Notes: a model not told the origin generated them from the sequence alone. A stretch of DNA of 64,000 bases from Nesterenkonia sedimenti (GCF_012641515.1 NZ_JABAHY010000002.1:62001-126000), one strand, 5' to 3'. Positions 43,834 through 53,748 are shown, counted from the stretch's first letter. Numbers and translations: made by a program.

Positions 43834-44199
43834 ATGGAAGCCAAGGCAATTGCGCGCTATGTGCGTGTGACGCCTATGAAGGCCCGGCGCGTCGTCGACC
43901 TTGTCCGCGGCAAGCAGGCCAATGAGGCACTGGCAATTCTGAAGTTCGCCCCCCAGGGCGCCTCGGAGCCGGTCTACAAGGTGGTCGCATCCGCCATGGC
44001 CAACGCCCGCCAGCACGCCGACAAGGCCGGTGTCGCCTTCAATGAGGACGACTACGTCATCACCGAAGCACGCGTCGACGAAGGCCCCACCATGAAGCGG
44101 TTCCGCCCCCGTGCTCAGGGGCGCGCCTTCCGCATCAACAAGCGCACCAGCCACGTGACCATCGTGGTCGGCACAGAAGAGAAAGGTGGAGATCAGTAG
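43834..44199 (+). CDS. rplV: 50S ribosomal protein L22
   Basis: The 121-residue protein begins [36 protein letters not shown] and keeps the beta-hairpin that lines the exit tunnel ([31 protein letters not shown]). It shares one base with the rpsC start (TAGTG). Confidence 0.97.
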   Translation: MEAKAIARYVRVTPMKARRVVDLVRGKQANEALAILKFAPQGASEPVYKVVASAMANARQHADKAGVAFNEDDYVITEARVDEGPTMKRFRPRAQGRAFRINKRTSHVTIVVGTEEKGGDQ

Positions 44200-45011
44200 T
44201 GGGACAGAAGATCAACCCCAATGGTTTCCGTCTGGGCATCACCACTGACCACGTCTCCCACTGGTACGCCGACTCATCCAAGCCGGGTCAGCGCTACAAG
44301 GACTTCGTGAAAGAGGATGTCCAGATCCGCGAACTGCTGGAGAAGAGCGTCGAGCGCGCCGGTATCTCCAAGGTCGAGATTGAGCGCACCCGTGACCGGG
44401 TCCGCGTGGACATCCACACCGCCCGGCCGGGCATCGTCATCGGCCGCCGCGGTGCCGAAGCAGACCGCATCCGCAGCGAACTGGAAAAGCTCACAGGTAA
44501 GCAGATCCAGCTGAACATCCTCGAGGTCAAGAACCCCGAGACCGATGCACAGCTGGTCGCCCAGGGTGTCGCCGAGCAGCTCGCCGCCCGCGTGGCTTTC
44601 CGCCGCGCCATGAAGAAGGCCATCTCCTCCGCAATGCGCGCCGGCGCCAAGGGTATTCGTATCCAGTGCTCCGGTCGTCTGGGCGGTGCCGAGATGTCCC
44701 GTTCCGAGTTCTACCGTGAAGGCCGGGTGCCCCTGCACACCCTGCGTGCAAATATCGACTTCGGTAAGCACGAGGCCAAGACCACCTTCGGCCGCATCGG
44801 CGTGAAGGTCTGGGTCTACAAGGGCGACCTCACCGCGAAGGAACTTGCTGCACAGCAGGCCTCCCAGCCCTCCGGCCGCGGCCGGGGCGACCGGGGTGGC
44901 CGCGGCGGTGAGCGCCGTCGTCGTGGTGCCGGCCGGGGTCGTGGCGAGGCAGCTGCACCTGCAGCAGCCGAGACCGCACCCGCCGCTTCTGCTGAAGGAG
45001 GGCAGAACTGA
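44199..45011 (+). CDS. rpsC: 30S ribosomal protein S3 with Arg/Gly-rich tail
   Basis: The 270-residue protein starts with GTG overlapping the rplV stop. KH domain motif [19 protein letters not shown] and the C-terminal domain ([38 protein letters not shown]) are normal. After about residue 215 it has a disordered extension in which [23 protein letters not shown] is followed by an Ala/Glu-rich end. S3 lies at the mRNA entry channel. The rplP start overlaps its stop (TGATG). Confidence 0.97.
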   Translation: MGQKINPNGFRLGITTDHVSHWYADSSKPGQRYKDFVKEDVQIRELLEKSVERAGISKVEIERTRDRVRVDIHTARPGIVIGRRGAEADRIRSELEKLTGKQIQLNILEVKNPETDAQLVAQGVAEQLAARVAFRRAMKKAISSAMRAGAKGIRIQCSGRLGGAEMSRSEFYREGRVPLHTLRANIDFGKHEAKTTFGRIGVKVWVYKGDLTAKELAAQQASQPSGRGRGDRGGRGGERRRRGAGRGRGEAAAPAAAETAPAASAEGGQN

Positions 45012-45427
45012 TGTTGATGCCCAAGCGCGTCAAGTACCGCAAGCCGCATAAGCCCAAGCGCGGCGGCCGGGCAAAGGGTGGCACCGAACTGGCCTTCGGC
45101 GAGTACGGCATCCAGGCCCTGGCCCCTGCATACGTGACCAACCGCCAGATCGAGTCGGCACGTATCGCCATGACCCGTCACATCAAGCGTGGTGGCAAGG
45201 TGTGGATCAATATCTACCCCGACCACCCGCTGACCAAGAAACCTGCCGAAGTCCGTATGGGCTCCGGTAAGGGTTCACCCGAATGGTGGGTCGCCAACGT
45301 TAAGCCCGGACGCGTGATGTTCGAGCTGTCCGGTGTCAGCGATGAGGTCGCCAAAGAGGCCCTCCGTCTGGCAATCCACAAGCTGCCCATGAAGGCACGC
45401 GTGATCAGCCGAGAGAGTGGTGAGTGA
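45011..45427 (+). CDS. rplP: 50S ribosomal protein L16
   Basis: The 138-residue protein ([37 protein letters not shown]) is standard L16, with the loop [23 protein letters not shown]. It organises the A-site and central protuberance side of the 50S subunit. Its start overlaps the rpsC stop by one base. Confidence 0.97.
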   Translation: MLMPKRVKYRKPHKPKRGGRAKGGTELAFGEYGIQALAPAYVTNRQIESARIAMTRHIKRGGKVWINIYPDHPLTKKPAEVRMGSGKGSPEWWVANVKPGRVMFELSGVSDEVAKEALRLAIHKLPMKARVISRESGE

Positions 45428-45429
45428 TC

Positions 45430-45699
45430 ATGGCAGTCGGATCCAAAGACTTGACCATCGACAAGCTCGCGGTGATGGATGAGGCCGAGCTCAGCGAGAA
45501 GCTGCGCGGAGCCAAGGAGGAGCTGTTCAACCTCCGTTTCCAGGCCGCCACCGGGCAGCTGGAGAACTCCGCCCGGATCAAGGCAGTCAAGCGTGACATC
45601 GCCCGGATCTACACGGTGCTGCGTGAGCGTGAGCTCGGCATCCGTGAAGCCGTGGACGCCCCGGCTGAGGCAGAAGAGACCGAGGAGGAGTCCGCATGA
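45430..45699 (+). CDS. rpmC: 50S ribosomal protein L29
   Basis: The 89-residue protein shows the L29 coiled-coil core ([48 protein letters not shown]), followed by an acidic tail ([11 protein letters not shown]) longer than in most bacteria. ATG 45430 is preferred over GTG 45424 because GGTGAG sits six bases before it. It overlaps rpsQ (ATGA). Confidence 0.95.
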   Translation: MAVGSKDLTIDKLAVMDEAELSEKLRGAKEELFNLRFQAATGQLENSARIKAVKRDIARIYTVLRERELGIREAVDAPAEAEETEEESA

Positions 45700-45998
45700 G
45701 CGAGACCGCTGAAACCCCACAGCGCAATAAGGACCACACCAGCGCTGACCGTAACTACCGCAAGAACCTGCGCGGCGTCGTCGTCTCCGACAAAATGGAG
45801 AAGACCATCGTGGTGGAGGTCGAGGACCGCAAGAAGCACTCCCTGTACGGGAAGGTCATGAAGCGGCACTCCAAGTTCAAGGCTCATGACGAGAACGGCG
45901 AGGCCGGCATCGGTGACACCGTGCTGATCTCCGAGACTCGTCCGCTGTCCAAGACCAAGCGCTGGCGCCTGGTGCGGGTCATCGAGAAGGCCAAGTAA
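45696..45998 (+). CDS. rpsQ: 30S ribosomal protein S17
   Basis: The 100-residue protein has a hydrophilic N-terminal extension before the S17 OB fold ([43 protein letters not shown]). It is the last gene of the S10 cluster; a terminator-like hairpin follows, so rplN is not simply read through. Confidence 0.97.
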   Translation: MSETAETPQRNKDHTSADRNYRKNLRGVVVSDKMEKTIVVEVEDRKKHSLYGKVMKRHSKFKAHDENGEAGIGDTVLISETRPLSKTKRWRLVRVIEKAK

Positions 45999-46026
45999 AC
46001 CTCCTCTCCCGCAAGGCCCAGAGCAG

Positions 46027-46064
46027 CAAGAGCCCCAGCCCGCTTCGGCGAGTTGGGGCTCTTG
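46027..46064 (+). terminator. Hairpin between S10 and spc clusters
   Basis: CAAGAGCCCCA (46027-46037) and TGGGGCTCTTG (46054-46064) pair perfectly over 11 bases; a loose T-rich stretch (GCGTTTTA) follows. Confidence 0.8.
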
Positions 46065-46082
46065 TGCGTTTTAGGGTATGAT
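46053..46082 (+). promoter_or_regulatory. Probable rplN (spc cluster) promoter
   Basis: TTGGGG (46053-46058) and TATGAT (46077-46082) are 18 bases apart. The -35 lies in the 3' arm of the preceding terminator. A leader of about 195 bases follows before rplN. Confidence 0.6.
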
Positions 46083-46192
46083 ATTGAGGCTGTGCGCCCG
46101 TGTGCGTTGGCTCAAGAGCCGCCGCGGACAGCGCGCGTCCCCCAAGGCCGCCTCGGCCATCCGGTTCACAACATCCTCCACGAGGAGAAACC

Positions 46193-46228
46193 GTGTGGGA
46201 AAGCGGTGGGGGAGTTCCTTTCGATTGA
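46193..46228 (+). CDS. Candidate 11-codon leader peptide before rplN
   Basis: GTG at 46193 stands five bases after a strong GAGGAG (46182-46187) and opens an 11-codon frame (VWESGGGVPFD) ending in TGA at 46226-46228. It could be a leader peptide or an unused ribosome binding site; only its position and ribosome binding site support it. Confidence 0.25.
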   Translation: MWESGGGVPFD

Positions 46229-46284
46229 ACGTTCCACAAGGCTCGCCGGGAACCGGTGAGAACCAGTGAGACAGGAGAAAATAA

Positions 46285-46656
46285 GTGATTCAGCAGGAAT
46301 CGCGGCTGAAGATCGCCGATAACACCGGTGCCAAGGAGATCCTTGTCATTCGCGTGCTCGGTGGATCCGGACGCCGCTATGCAGGTATCGGCGATACATT
46401 CGTCGCCACCGTCAAGGACGCTATCCCCGGCGGTAACGTGAAGAAGGGCGATGTGGTCAAGGCCGTCGTCGTCCGTTCCAAGAAGAAGACCCGCCGCAAC
46501 GACGGCTCCTACATCAGCTTCGATGAGAACGCTGCCGTGATCCTCAAGGGCGACACCCCTGAGCCGCGCGGTACCCGTATCTTCGGACCCGTCGGCCGTG
46601 AGCTTCGCGATAAGAAGTTCATGAAGATCGTCTCCCTGGCTCCGGAGGTGCTGTAA
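46285..46656 (+). CDS. rplN: 50S ribosomal protein L14
   Basis: The 123-residue protein ([36 protein letters not shown]) starts with GTG and has standard length. It is the first gene of the spc cluster, whose own promoter seems to lie at 46053-46082. L14 forms part of the intersubunit bridge near the factor-binding site. Confidence 0.97.
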   Translation: MIQQESRLKIADNTGAKEILVIRVLGGSGRRYAGIGDTFVATVKDAIPGGNVKKGDVVKAVVVRSKKKTRRNDGSYISFDENAAVILKGDTPEPRGTRIFGPVGRELRDKKFMKIVSLAPEVL

Positions 46657-46658
46657 CC

Positions 46659-46985
46659 ATGGCAAAGATCAAAAAAGACGACCTGGTCCAGGTGCTCACC
46701 GGTAAGGACAAGGGCAAGCAGGGCAAGGTTCTGCAGGTCCTGCCCAAGAAGGACCGCGTGATCGTCGAAGGTATCAACCGGGTCAAGAAGCACCTGCGTG
46801 CCGGCCAGTTCGGTCAGACCGAAGGCGGCATCGTTGAGTCCGAGGCTCCCATCCACATCTCCAATGTGGCTGTGATCGACCCCGAGACCGAGAAGCCCAC
46901 CCGCGTGGGTTACCGGTTCGAAGAGGTCGACGGCGAGCTGAAGAAGGTCCGTTACGCCAAGGCCTCCGGGAAGGAGCTGTCATGA
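46659..46985 (+). CDS. rplX: 50S ribosomal protein L24
   Basis: The 108-residue protein has the KOW motif ([35 protein letters not shown]) and NRVKKHL. It starts two bases after rplN and overlaps rplE by four bases. L24 is an early assembly protein of the 50S subunit. Confidence 0.97.
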   Translation: MAKIKKDDLVQVLTGKDKGKQGKVLQVLPKKDRVIVEGINRVKKHLRAGQFGQTEGGIVESEAPIHISNVAVIDPETEKPTRVGYRFEEVDGELKKVRYAKASGKELS

Positions 46986-47551
46986 CCGAGACTGCCACCA
47001 AGATCACTCCCCGCCTGAAGACCAAGTACCGCGAAGAGATCCGTGAGTCCCTGCAGAACGAGTTCAACTACGGCAACGTGATGCAGGTCCCCGGCCTGGT
47101 CAAGGTCGTGGTGAACATGGGTGTCGGCGAGGCAGCTCGCGACTCCAAGCTCATCCAGGGCGCTGTGGAGGACCTCACCAACATCACCGGTCAGAAGCCC
47201 AAGGTCACCCGGGCCAAGAAGTCCATCGCACAGTTCAAGCTGCGTGAGGGCCAGCCCATCGGTGCGCACACCACCCTGCGTGGCGACCGCATGTGGGAGT
47301 TCCTGGACCGCCTCGTGACCTTCGCGCTGCCTCGTATCCGCGACTTCCGCGGCCTCAGCGACCGGCAGTTCGACGGCAACGGCAACTACACCTTCGGGCT
47401 CACTGAGCAGTCGGTGTTCCACGAGATCAACCAGGACAAGATCGATCGTCCGCGCGGTATGGACATCACTGTGGTGACCACCGCAACCACCGACGACGAA
47501 GGCCGGGCGCTGCTGCGCGCACTGGGCTTCCCGTTCAAGACCGAACAGTAA
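46982..47551 (+). CDS. rplE: 50S ribosomal protein L5
   Basis: The 189-residue protein has [26 protein letters not shown] and [26 protein letters not shown], typical of L5, which binds 5S rRNA and contacts P-site tRNA. In many bacteria an S14 gene follows; here a 92-base gap without any S14 remnant leads to rpsH. Confidence 0.97.
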   Translation: MTETATKITPRLKTKYREEIRESLQNEFNYGNVMQVPGLVKVVVNMGVGEAARDSKLIQGAVEDLTNITGQKPKVTRAKKSIAQFKLREGQPIGAHTTLRGDRMWEFLDRLVTFALPRIRDFRGLSDRQFDGNGNYTFGLTEQSVFHEINQDKIDRPRGMDITVVTTATTDDEGRALLRALGFPFKTEQ

Positions 47552-47643
47552 GTACTACGTGGGAGGTCCGCGCACCAGAGCCTCAGAACGCTGGGGAGTT
47601 CCGGAGCGCGGAAACCACCGCGAGGAAGGGCGTAACGCCTGAT

Positions 47644-48042
47644 ATGACAATGACTGACCCCGTCGCAGACATGCTTACCCGTCTGCGCAACGCCAACTCG
47701 GCTTTCCACGACCAGGTCTCCATGCCCAGCTCCAAGCTGAAGGTCCGGATCGCCGACATTCTCAAGGCTGAGGGCTACATCACCGACTACCGCGAGGAAG
47801 AGGCTGAGGTCGGCAAGACCCTGGTCATCGACCTCAAGTTCGGCCCCAACCGCGAGCGGTCCATCGCTGGCCTCAAGCGCATCTCCAAGCCCGGTCTGCG
47901 CGTCTACGCGAAGTCCAACAACCTGCCCCACGTACTGGGCGGCCTGGGCATCGCTATCCTGTCCACTTCCTCCGGTCTGCTCACCGACCGGCAGGCAGGC
48001 AAGAAGGGTGTGGGTGGGGAAGTCCTCGCCTACGTCTGGTAA
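47644..48042 (+). CDS. rpsH: 30S ribosomal protein S8
   Basis: The 132-residue protein ([46 protein letters not shown]) is standard S8, with the C-terminal [35 protein letters not shown] element lies 16 bases upstream, somewhat far; ATG 47650 is an alternative start. Confidence 0.96.
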   Translation: MTMTDPVADMLTRLRNANSAFHDQVSMPSSKLKVRIADILKAEGYITDYREEEAEVGKTLVIDLKFGPNRERSIAGLKRISKPGLRVYAKSNNLPHVLGGLGIAILSTSSGLLTDRQAGKKGVGGEVLAYVW

Positions 48043-48064
48043 CCCGGAAGGAGTCTGAAGCACT

Positions 48065-48601
48065 ATGTCACGCATCGGTCGTCTTCCGATCACCATCCCC
48101 TCCGGCGTCGAAGTCAACATCGACGGCCGCGAGATCAGCGTCAAAGGCTCCAAGGGCGAGCTCTCCCGCACTATCGCAGAGGGCATCACCGTGGAGATTG
48201 AGGACGGCACCCTTACGGTGACCCGTCCCAACGATGAGCGCGAGTTCCGCTCCCTGCACGGTCTGACCCGCAGCCTGATCGACAACATGATCATCGGCGT
48301 CACCGAAGGCTTCACCAAGAAGCTGGAGATCGTCGGTACCGGTTACCGCGTCCAGGCCAAGGGCAAGGACCTCGAGTTCGCACTCGGCTACTCCCACCCG
48401 GTTCCGGTGGAGGCCCCTGAGGGCATCACCTTCTCCGTGGAGGGTGCCAATAAGCTGGCCGTCTCCGGCATCGACAAGCAGCAGGTCGGCGAGGTCGCCG
48501 CAAATATCCGCAAGCTGCGCAAGCCTGACCCGTATAAGGGCAAGGGCGTGCGCTACGAAGGCGAGCAGATTCGCCGCAAGGCCGGAAAGGCAGGTAAGTA
48601 A
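48065..48601 (+). CDS. rplF: 50S ribosomal protein L6
   Basis: The 178-residue protein ([36 protein letters not shown]) has the two repeated L6 domains and the conserved C-terminal [24 protein letters not shown]. It begins 22 bases after rpsH behind AAGGAG. Confidence 0.97.
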   Translation: MSRIGRLPITIPSGVEVNIDGREISVKGSKGELSRTIAEGITVEIEDGTLTVTRPNDEREFRSLHGLTRSLIDNMIIGVTEGFTKKLEIVGTGYRVQAKGKDLEFALGYSHPVPVEAPEGITFSVEGANKLAVSGIDKQQVGEVAANIRKLRKPDPYKGKGVRYEGEQIRRKAGKAGK

Positions 48602-48604
48602 ACC

Positions 48605-48976
48605 ATGGCTATCGGTATCAAGGGCAAGTCCAAGTCCGCTGCCCGCGGCCGGCGCCACCTGCGCCTGCGTAAGAAGGTTCACGGCACCGCTGAGCGTCCG
48701 CGCCTGGTGGTCAACCGCTCCTCCCGTCACATGGTCGCCCAGGTCGTCAACGACCTCGAGGGCAAGACCGTTGTTTCGGCAACCACTATGGAAGCTGACC
48801 TGCGCAGCTTCGACGGCGACAAGACCGCCAAGGCTAAGAAGATCGGCGAGCTGATCGCTGAGCGCGCCAAGGCAGCCGGCATTGAAGCTGTGGTCTTCGA
48901 CCGCGGCGGCAATAAGTACCACGGCCGCGTGGCCGCCGTCGCCGACGGTGCCCGGGAAGGCGGTCTGAAGCTGTGA
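48605..48976 (+). CDS. rplR: 50S ribosomal protein L18
   Basis: The 123-residue protein has [36 protein letters not shown] and the C-terminal [26 protein letters not shown], typical of L18, a 5S rRNA binder. It follows rplF by three bases and overlaps rpsE by four (GTGA). Confidence 0.97.
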   Translation: MAIGIKGKSKSAARGRRHLRLRKKVHGTAERPRLVVNRSSRHMVAQVVNDLEGKTVVSATTMEADLRSFDGDKTAKAKKIGELIAERAKAAGIEAVVFDRGGNKYHGRVAAVADGAREGGLKL

Positions 48977-49713
48977 GCGAGAACGCAACCAACCAGAAGG
49001 ACCCCTCAGTGACTGAGTCCACCGAGAACAACGCCGCTGAGGCTGCCGAGCAGACGCAGTCCGCCGGCGAGCAGAACAAAGACAACCGCGGTGACCGTGG
49101 CGGACGTGGCGAAGGCCGCGGACGTGGACGGGGCCGTGGCGAGGGCCGCGGACGCGGCGGACGCGACGACGATCGGGATAAGTTCCTCGAGCGCGTTGTG
49201 ACCATCAACCGCGTCTCCAAGGTCGTCAAGGGTGGCCGTCGGTTCAGCTTCACCGCACTGGTCGTCGTCGGCGACGGCGACGGCACTGTCGGTGTCGGCT
49301 ACGGCAAGGCCAAAGAGGTCCCCGCCGCCATCCAGAAGGGTGTCGAGGAAGCTAAGAAGAACTTCTTCCGCGTCCCCCGCGTCGGCTCCACCATCCCGCA
49401 CCTGGTCAAGGGCGAGGATGCTGCCGGTGTTGTGCTGCTGCGACCGGCATCCGCCGGTACCGGTGTGATCGCCGGTGGTCCGGTGCGTGCCGTGCTGGAG
49501 TGCGCCGGTATTCACGATGTGCTGACCAAGTCCATGGGCTCGGTCAACGCCATCAACATCGTTCACGGCACCATCGACGCCCTCAAGCAGCTCGAAGAGC
49601 CTGAGGCTGTCGCTGCCCGCCGTGGCAAGGCCCTCGACGAGGTTGCTCCCGCACCGATGCTGCGGACCATGGCTGCCGACCGCGAGGCTAAAGCACAGAA
49701 GGCAGGTGCATAG
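48973..49713 (+). CDS. rpsE: 30S ribosomal protein S5 with Arg/Gly-rich N-terminal extension
   Basis: The 246-residue protein starts with GTG overlapping the rplR stop. Residues 1-70 are an extra disordered segment: first acidic and Glu/Thr/Ala-rich, then an RG repeat ([21 protein letters not shown]). The normal S5 body follows ([34 protein letters not shown] ... [21 protein letters not shown]). GTG 49009 is an alternative start that would still keep the RG repeat. S5 sits at the mRNA entry channel beside S3, which has a similar tail here. Confidence 0.95.
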   Translation: MSENATNQKDPSVTESTENNAAEAAEQTQSAGEQNKDNRGDRGGRGEGRGRGRGRGEGRGRGGRDDDRDKFLERVVTINRVSKVVKGGRRFSFTALVVVGDGDGTVGVGYGKAKEVPAAIQKGVEEAKKNFFRVPRVGSTIPHLVKGEDAAGVVLLRPASAGTGVIAGGPVRAVLECAGIHDVLTKSMGSVNAINIVHGTIDALKQLEEPEAVAARRGKALDEVAPAPMLRTMAADREAKAQKAGA

Positions 49714-49715
49714 CA

Positions 49716-49946
49716 ATGGCTACCACCATCCACTACAGCACTGCGAAGGATCTGAAGGTCTCCGACGCCAAGCTGGAGATCACTCAGATCAAGTCCACCA
49801 TCGGCGCCAAGCCCAACCACCGCGAGACCGTGCGGTCCCTGGGCCTGAAGCGGATCGGCCACACTGTGGTCCGCGAAGCTGACGCTGTGACCGTGGGCAT
49901 GCTGAACACTGTCAAGCATCTCGTGAAAGTTGAGGAGGCCAAGTGA
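49716..49946 (+). CDS. rpmD: 50S ribosomal protein L30
   Basis: The 76-residue protein has [44 protein letters not shown], typical L30. It is a few residues longer than the E. coli protein at its N-terminus. The stop overlaps the rplO start (TGATG). Confidence 0.96.
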   Translation: MATTIHYSTAKDLKVSDAKLEITQIKSTIGAKPNHRETVRSLGLKRIGHTVVREADAVTVGMLNTVKHLVKVEEAK

Positions 49947-50440
49947 TGGCAGAGAACACTCCTGCTGAGTCCGAGGTCCTGAAGCTGCACGACCTCAAGC
50001 CTGCCCCCGGCTCCCGGAAGGCCCGCCAGCGCGTGGGTCGCGGTGAGGCCTCCAAGGGTAAGACTGCAGGTCGAGGCACCAAGGGAACCAAGGCTCGCTA
50101 CCAGGTGCGCCCCGGCTTCGAGGGCGGGCAGCTGCCGCTGCACATGCGCCTCCCGAAGCTGCGCGGGTTCAAGAACCCCTTCCGCGTGGAGTACTCCCCG
50201 GTGAACCTGAACAAGCTGTCCGAGCTCTTCCCCTCCGGCGGCGAGGTCACTGCAGATGACCTCATCGCCAAGGGTGTTGCTCGCAAGGGCCAGCCGGTGA
50301 AGGTTCTCGGCTCCGGTGAGATCTCCGTGGCAGTGCAGGTGAAGGCTCACGCCTTCTCCGCATCCGCCGAGGAGAAGATCACCGCAGCCGGCGGTTCCGT
50401 GGAGAAGCTGCCCCTGAAGGCCGCTCCCGCCGCGGAGTGA
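49946..50440 (+). CDS. rplO: 50S ribosomal protein L15
   Basis: The 164-residue protein has [40 protein letters not shown] and the folded C-terminal half of L15. ATG 49946 is preferred over GTG 49943 because GAGGAG at 49932-49937 is well spaced. It ends the spc cluster; a strong terminator separates it from secY. Confidence 0.96.
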   Translation: MAENTPAESEVLKLHDLKPAPGSRKARQRVGRGEASKGKTAGRGTKGTKARYQVRPGFEGGQLPLHMRLPKLRGFKNPFRVEYSPVNLNKLSELFPSGGEVTADDLIAKGVARKGQPVKVLGSGEISVAVQVKAHAFSASAEEKITAAGGSVEKLPLKAAPAAE

Positions 50441-50458
50441 AACTCCATATGAACTAGT

Positions 50459-50500
50459 GTTCAGCCCCCGCTCTCTTTGGGCGGGGGCTGAACTCATTTT
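50459..50500 (+). terminator. Rho-independent terminator after rplO
   Basis: GTTCAGCCCCCGC (50459-50471) and GCGGGGGCTGAAC (50481-50493) are perfect 13-base arms followed by TCATTTT. Confidence 0.9.
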
Positions 50501-50509
50501 GTAGGATTC

Positions 50510-50537
50510 TTGCCTCGGCGCTGGTCCAGGTTAGGAT
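50510..50537 (+). promoter_or_regulatory. Probable secY promoter
   Basis: TTGCCT (50510-50515) and TAGGAT (50532-50537) are 16 bases apart, directly after the rplO terminator and 55 bases before the secY start. Confidence 0.55.
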
Positions 50538-50592
50538 GACTGAGATTATGTGGTCGGCCCGCTCGCCCGCCGTGCCCAAATGAGGAGGACGC

Positions 50593-51900
50593 TTGTTCAG
50601 CGCAATTGCTAGGGTGTTTGCTTCACCCGATCTGCGCATGAAGATCCTGTTTACGCTCGGGATCATCACGATCTACCGGATCGGTGCGTTTATCCCTGCC
50701 CCGGGAGTCAACTACACCGGGGTCCAAGAGTGCCTTGCCCTGGGGAACACCGAGGGCGGACTCTACGCGTTCGTCAACATGTTCTCCGGCGGCGCCATGC
50801 TGCAGGTCTCCGTCTTTGCCCTAGGCATCATGCCCTACATCACCGCCGCTATTATCGTGCAGCTGCTGCGTGTGGTTATCCCGCGCTTCGAATCGCTGCA
50901 GCGCGAAGGTGCACAGGGCCAGGCCAAACTCACCCAGTACACCCGGTACCTCACCCTGGCACTGGCCACCCTGAACGCGACCGTTCTGGTGACCATGGCC
51001 CGCTCCGGTGCCCTGCTCGGCTGTGAGCCCGGCCAGATCATCCCCAATGACTCCATGCCGGTCATCCTGCTGATGATCCTGGTGATGACCACCGGTGTTG
51101 CCATGATCATGTGGCTCGGCGAGCAGATCACCGAACGCGGTGTCGGCAACGGCATGTCCATCCTGATCTTCGTCGCCATCGCCGCCGGCTTCCCCGGCTC
51201 CATGCACCAGATCTGGACCGAGCAGGACTGGCGAGTCTTCACCGCCGTCTGTGTGATCGGTATGATCCTGGTCGCTGCCATCGTCTTCGTCGAGCAGTCC
51301 CAGCGCCGAGTACCTGTGCAGTACGCCAAGAAGCAGGTCGGCCGCCGCACTGTCGGTGGAACCAGCACCTACATCCCGATCAAGGTGAATATGGCCGGTG
51401 TTATCCCGGTGATCTTCTCCTCCTCGGTGCTGATGCTGCCCTCGGTGGCCATGCAGTTCAACCAGCCGGCCCCCGGCGAGGAGCCCTCCGGAATCTTCGT
51501 ATTCCTCAGCCAGTACTTCGACGGCGCCCACCCGGTCTATATGGCCACCTTCTTCCTGATGACCGTCGGGTTCACCTACTTCTACGTCTCGATCACCTTC
51601 AACCCCAATGAGGTGGCCGAGAACATGCGTAAATACGGTGGCTTCATCCCCGGCATCCGCGCCGGCAAGCCCACAGAGGGCTACCTCGCCTACGTCATCA
51701 GCCGCATCACCTTCCCAGGTGCGCTGTATCTGGGCTTCATCGCGCTGATCCCGCTGATCGCCTTTGTGCTCATCGGCGCTGACCAGAACTTCCCGTTCGG
51801 CGGAACCTCAATTCTGATTATGGTTGGCGTGGGTCTGACCACCGTCAAGCAGATCAACGCTCAGATGGAACAACACAACTACGAAGGACTGCTGCGATGA
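50593..51900 (+). CDS. secY: Protein translocase subunit SecY
   Basis: The 435-residue membrane protein begins with TTG behind GAGGAGG (FSAIARVFASPDLRMKILFTLGIITIYRIGAFIPAPGVNY) and has the ten-helix SecY layout, including the plug helix region and the cytoplasmic loop QAQRRVPVQYAK-type segment (here SQRRVPVQYAKKQVG). It forms the membrane channel for protein secretion. It seems to have its own promoter and overlaps adk by four bases. Confidence 0.97.
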   Translation: MFSAIARVFASPDLRMKILFTLGIITIYRIGAFIPAPGVNYTGVQECLALGNTEGGLYAFVNMFSGGAMLQVSVFALGIMPYITAAIIVQLLRVVIPRFESLQREGAQGQAKLTQYTRYLTLALATLNATVLVTMARSGALLGCEPGQIIPNDSMPVILLMILVMTTGVAMIMWLGEQITERGVGNGMSILIFVAIAAGFPGSMHQIWTEQDWRVFTAVCVIGMILVAAIVFVEQSQRRVPVQYAKKQVGRRTVGGTSTYIPIKVNMAGVIPVIFSSSVLMLPSVAMQFNQPAPGEEPSGIFVFLSQYFDGAHPVYMATFFLMTVGFTYFYVSITFNPNEVAENMRKYGGFIPGIRAGKPTEGYLAYVISRITFPGALYLGFIALIPLIAFVLIGADQNFPFGGTSILIMVGVGLTTVKQINAQMEQHNYEGLLR

Positions 51901-52466
51901 CGCGAATGCTGATTGTCGGCCCCCAGGGCTCCGGCAAGGGAACCCAGGCCAAGCTGATCTCCGAGAAGCTGGGCATCGTCGCCATCTCCACCGGTGATAT
52001 CTTCCGGGCCAACATCAAGGGCGAGACCGAACTTGGCAAAGAGGCCAAGAACTACGTTGATGCCGGCGATCTGGTTCCCGACTCCCTGACCAACCGTCTG
52101 GTTGAGGACCGGCTCAGCTGGGACGACGCCGCCGAGGGCTTCCTGCTCGACGGCTACCCCCGTAACCGCACTCAGCAGGCCACCCTGGATGAGATGCTCA
52201 GCCGTCTCGGTGTCGACCTCGACGTCGTGCTGGAGCTGACGGCTGACACTGAGGAGCTGACCCAGCGGATCAAGAAGCGCGCTGAGACCGAAGGCCGCGA
52301 CGACGACGCCGATGAGAACGTCATCCGCCGCCGCCTGGAGCTCTTCGAGACTGAGACCCGCCCGATGATCGACGAGTACGCCAAGCGCGGTGTGCTCAAG
52401 CAGGTCGACGGCCTCGGCTCGGTAGATGATGTCAACGCCCGCATCATGGACACACTGAAGGGCTGA
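51897..52466 (+). CDS. adk: Adenylate kinase
   Basis: The 189-residue enzyme makes two ADP from ATP and AMP. The P-loop is GPQGSGKGTQ, AMP-binding residues lie in STGDIFRANI and GFLLDGYPRNRTQ. The short form lacks the zinc-finger LID insertion of long adenylate kinases, which is common in actinobacteria. The secY-adk-map order is conserved across many bacteria. Confidence 0.97.
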   Translation: MTRMLIVGPQGSGKGTQAKLISEKLGIVAISTGDIFRANIKGETELGKEAKNYVDAGDLVPDSLTNRLVEDRLSWDDAAEGFLLDGYPRNRTQQATLDEMLSRLGVDLDVVLELTADTEELTQRIKKRAETEGRDDDADENVIRRRLELFETETRPMIDEYAKRGVLKQVDGLGSVDDVNARIMDTLKG

Positions 52467-52475
52467 TCTGCCATA

Positions 52476-53318
52476 GTGCTGATGGGCCGTCGGGTCGAGC
52501 TGAAGACCAATGAGCAGCTGGCGTCAATGGACGCCGCCGGTTCAATCCTCTGCGGTGCCCTGGATGCGACGATCGCTGCCGCAGCCCCAGGTGTCACCAC
52601 AGGGGAGCTCAACGATGTCTTCGCCGAATACATCACCGCCCGTGGGGCCAAGCCCAACTTCCTGAACTACCACGGCTTCCCCGGATACATCTGCGCCTCG
52701 GTCAATGAGGAGGTCGTCCACGGTATCCCCGGGGACCGGGTGCTGGAGACCGGGGATGTGCTCAAGATCGACGGCGGCTGCATCATCGACGGTTGGCACT
52801 CTGACTCCGCACGGACTGTGATCCTGGGATCCAGCCAGGAGGGGACCGCCGATCCCGAGGACGAGCGGCTCTCCGAGATCACCCGTGCGGCTCTGTGGCA
52901 GGGTATTGCCGCCTTCGCCACCGCAAGGCATACCAATGAGATCGGTGTGGCGATCCAGAAGTTCGTCCAGGCACAGAAGGGTAAGCGCCTGGGCATCTTG
53001 GAGGATTACACCGGTCACGGCATCGGCTCGGCCATGCATATGGCACCTGATGTCTTCAACTACGCCACCCGGATGCCGGGGGCGAAGATCAAGCCGGGTA
53101 TGGCATTGGCCATTGAGCCCATGCTGGTCCGCGGCAGCATCGAGACCGATGTCCTCGACGACGACTGGACGATCGTAACCACTGATGGTTCCCGCGCCAG
53201 CCAGTGGGAGCATTCGGTCTGCCGCCACCGCGACGGCATCTGGGTGCTCACCGCCGAAGATGGGGGAGCCTCCGAGCTCGAACCCCTCGGCATCACCCCA
53301 GTCCCCATCCCTGCATAG
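52476..53318 (+). CDS. map: Methionine aminopeptidase, type I
   Basis: The 280-residue metallopeptidase removes N-terminal Met from new proteins. Metal and catalytic residues are visible in GFPGYICASVNEEVVHGIPG, LKIDGGCIIDGWHSDSART, GHGIGSAMHMAPDV, LAIEPMLVRG and SQWEHSVCRHRDG. The start is uncertain: GTG 52476 or ATG 52482. It follows adk by nine bases. Confidence 0.95.
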   Translation: MLMGRRVELKTNEQLASMDAAGSILCGALDATIAAAAPGVTTGELNDVFAEYITARGAKPNFLNYHGFPGYICASVNEEVVHGIPGDRVLETGDVLKIDGGCIIDGWHSDSARTVILGSSQEGTADPEDERLSEITRAALWQGIAAFATARHTNEIGVAIQKFVQAQKGKRLGILEDYTGHGIGSAMHMAPDVFNYATRMPGAKIKPGMALAIEPMLVRGSIETDVLDDDWTIVTTDGSRASQWEHSVCRHRDGIWVLTAEDGGASELEPLGITPVPIPA

Positions 53319-53523
53319 GGGGAGCCCGCCGCCGGGACGAACGCCGACTAGCGCGTTGCGCTTGACTCGGGTACGATTATCTGTTGGTTGTCTCTGTGGT
53401 CCAGTGTGCCCACATGAGACTTACTGAAGCAGAAACCCAGACCCCCTGATTTTTCGGCGTCGTCGTCATTTTGTGCCGTCGGCTCGGATATCACAAGGGG
53501 GTCGCGATCGGTGTGTGGAGAGT
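53319..53523 (+). other. infA upstream region
   Basis: This gene-free stretch contains TTGACT at 53362-53367, a probable -35, with AT-richer sequence (GATTAT) after it, but the -10 is not clear. Near the end lies GGCGTCGTCGTC (53456-53467), a word that recurs in several intergenic regions of the window. Confidence 0.4.
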
Positions 53524-53748
53524 ATGGGGAAAAAAGAAGGCGTAATTGAAGTCGAGGGTCAGGTCACCGAAGCCCTGCCGAATGCGCAGTTCCGGGTGAA
53601 GCTGGACAGCAACGATCACGTTGTCCTGGCCACGATCTCCGGCAAGATGCGCCAGCACTACATCCGCATCCTCCCGGAGGACCGGGTCGTAGTGGAGATG
53701 AGTCCCTATGACCTCTCCCGCGGCCGCATCGTTTACCGCTACAAGTAA
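53524..53748 (+). CDS. infA: Translation initiation factor IF-1
   Basis: The 74-residue protein ([73 protein letters not shown]) is a complete IF-1 with its S1-like OB fold. ATG 53524 is the usual start; the open frame extends 17 codons upstream into leader sequence. It binds the 30S A site during initiation. Confidence 0.98.
   Translation: MGKKEGVIEVEGQVTEALPNAQFRVKLDSNDHVVLATISGKMRQHYIRILPEDRVVVEMSPYDLSRGRIVYRYK

Noticed and set aside
46224-46238. TTGAACGTTCCACAA before rplN as a LacI-regulon operator
   Set aside because: Only one half matches well, and control of a ribosomal protein cluster by a sugar-type repressor is unlikely; mentioned only as part of the leader observation.
46915-46925. 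GGTTCGAAGAG resembling a tRNA T-loop
   Set aside because: It is inside rplX coding sequence and has no acceptor stem or anticodon arm around it.
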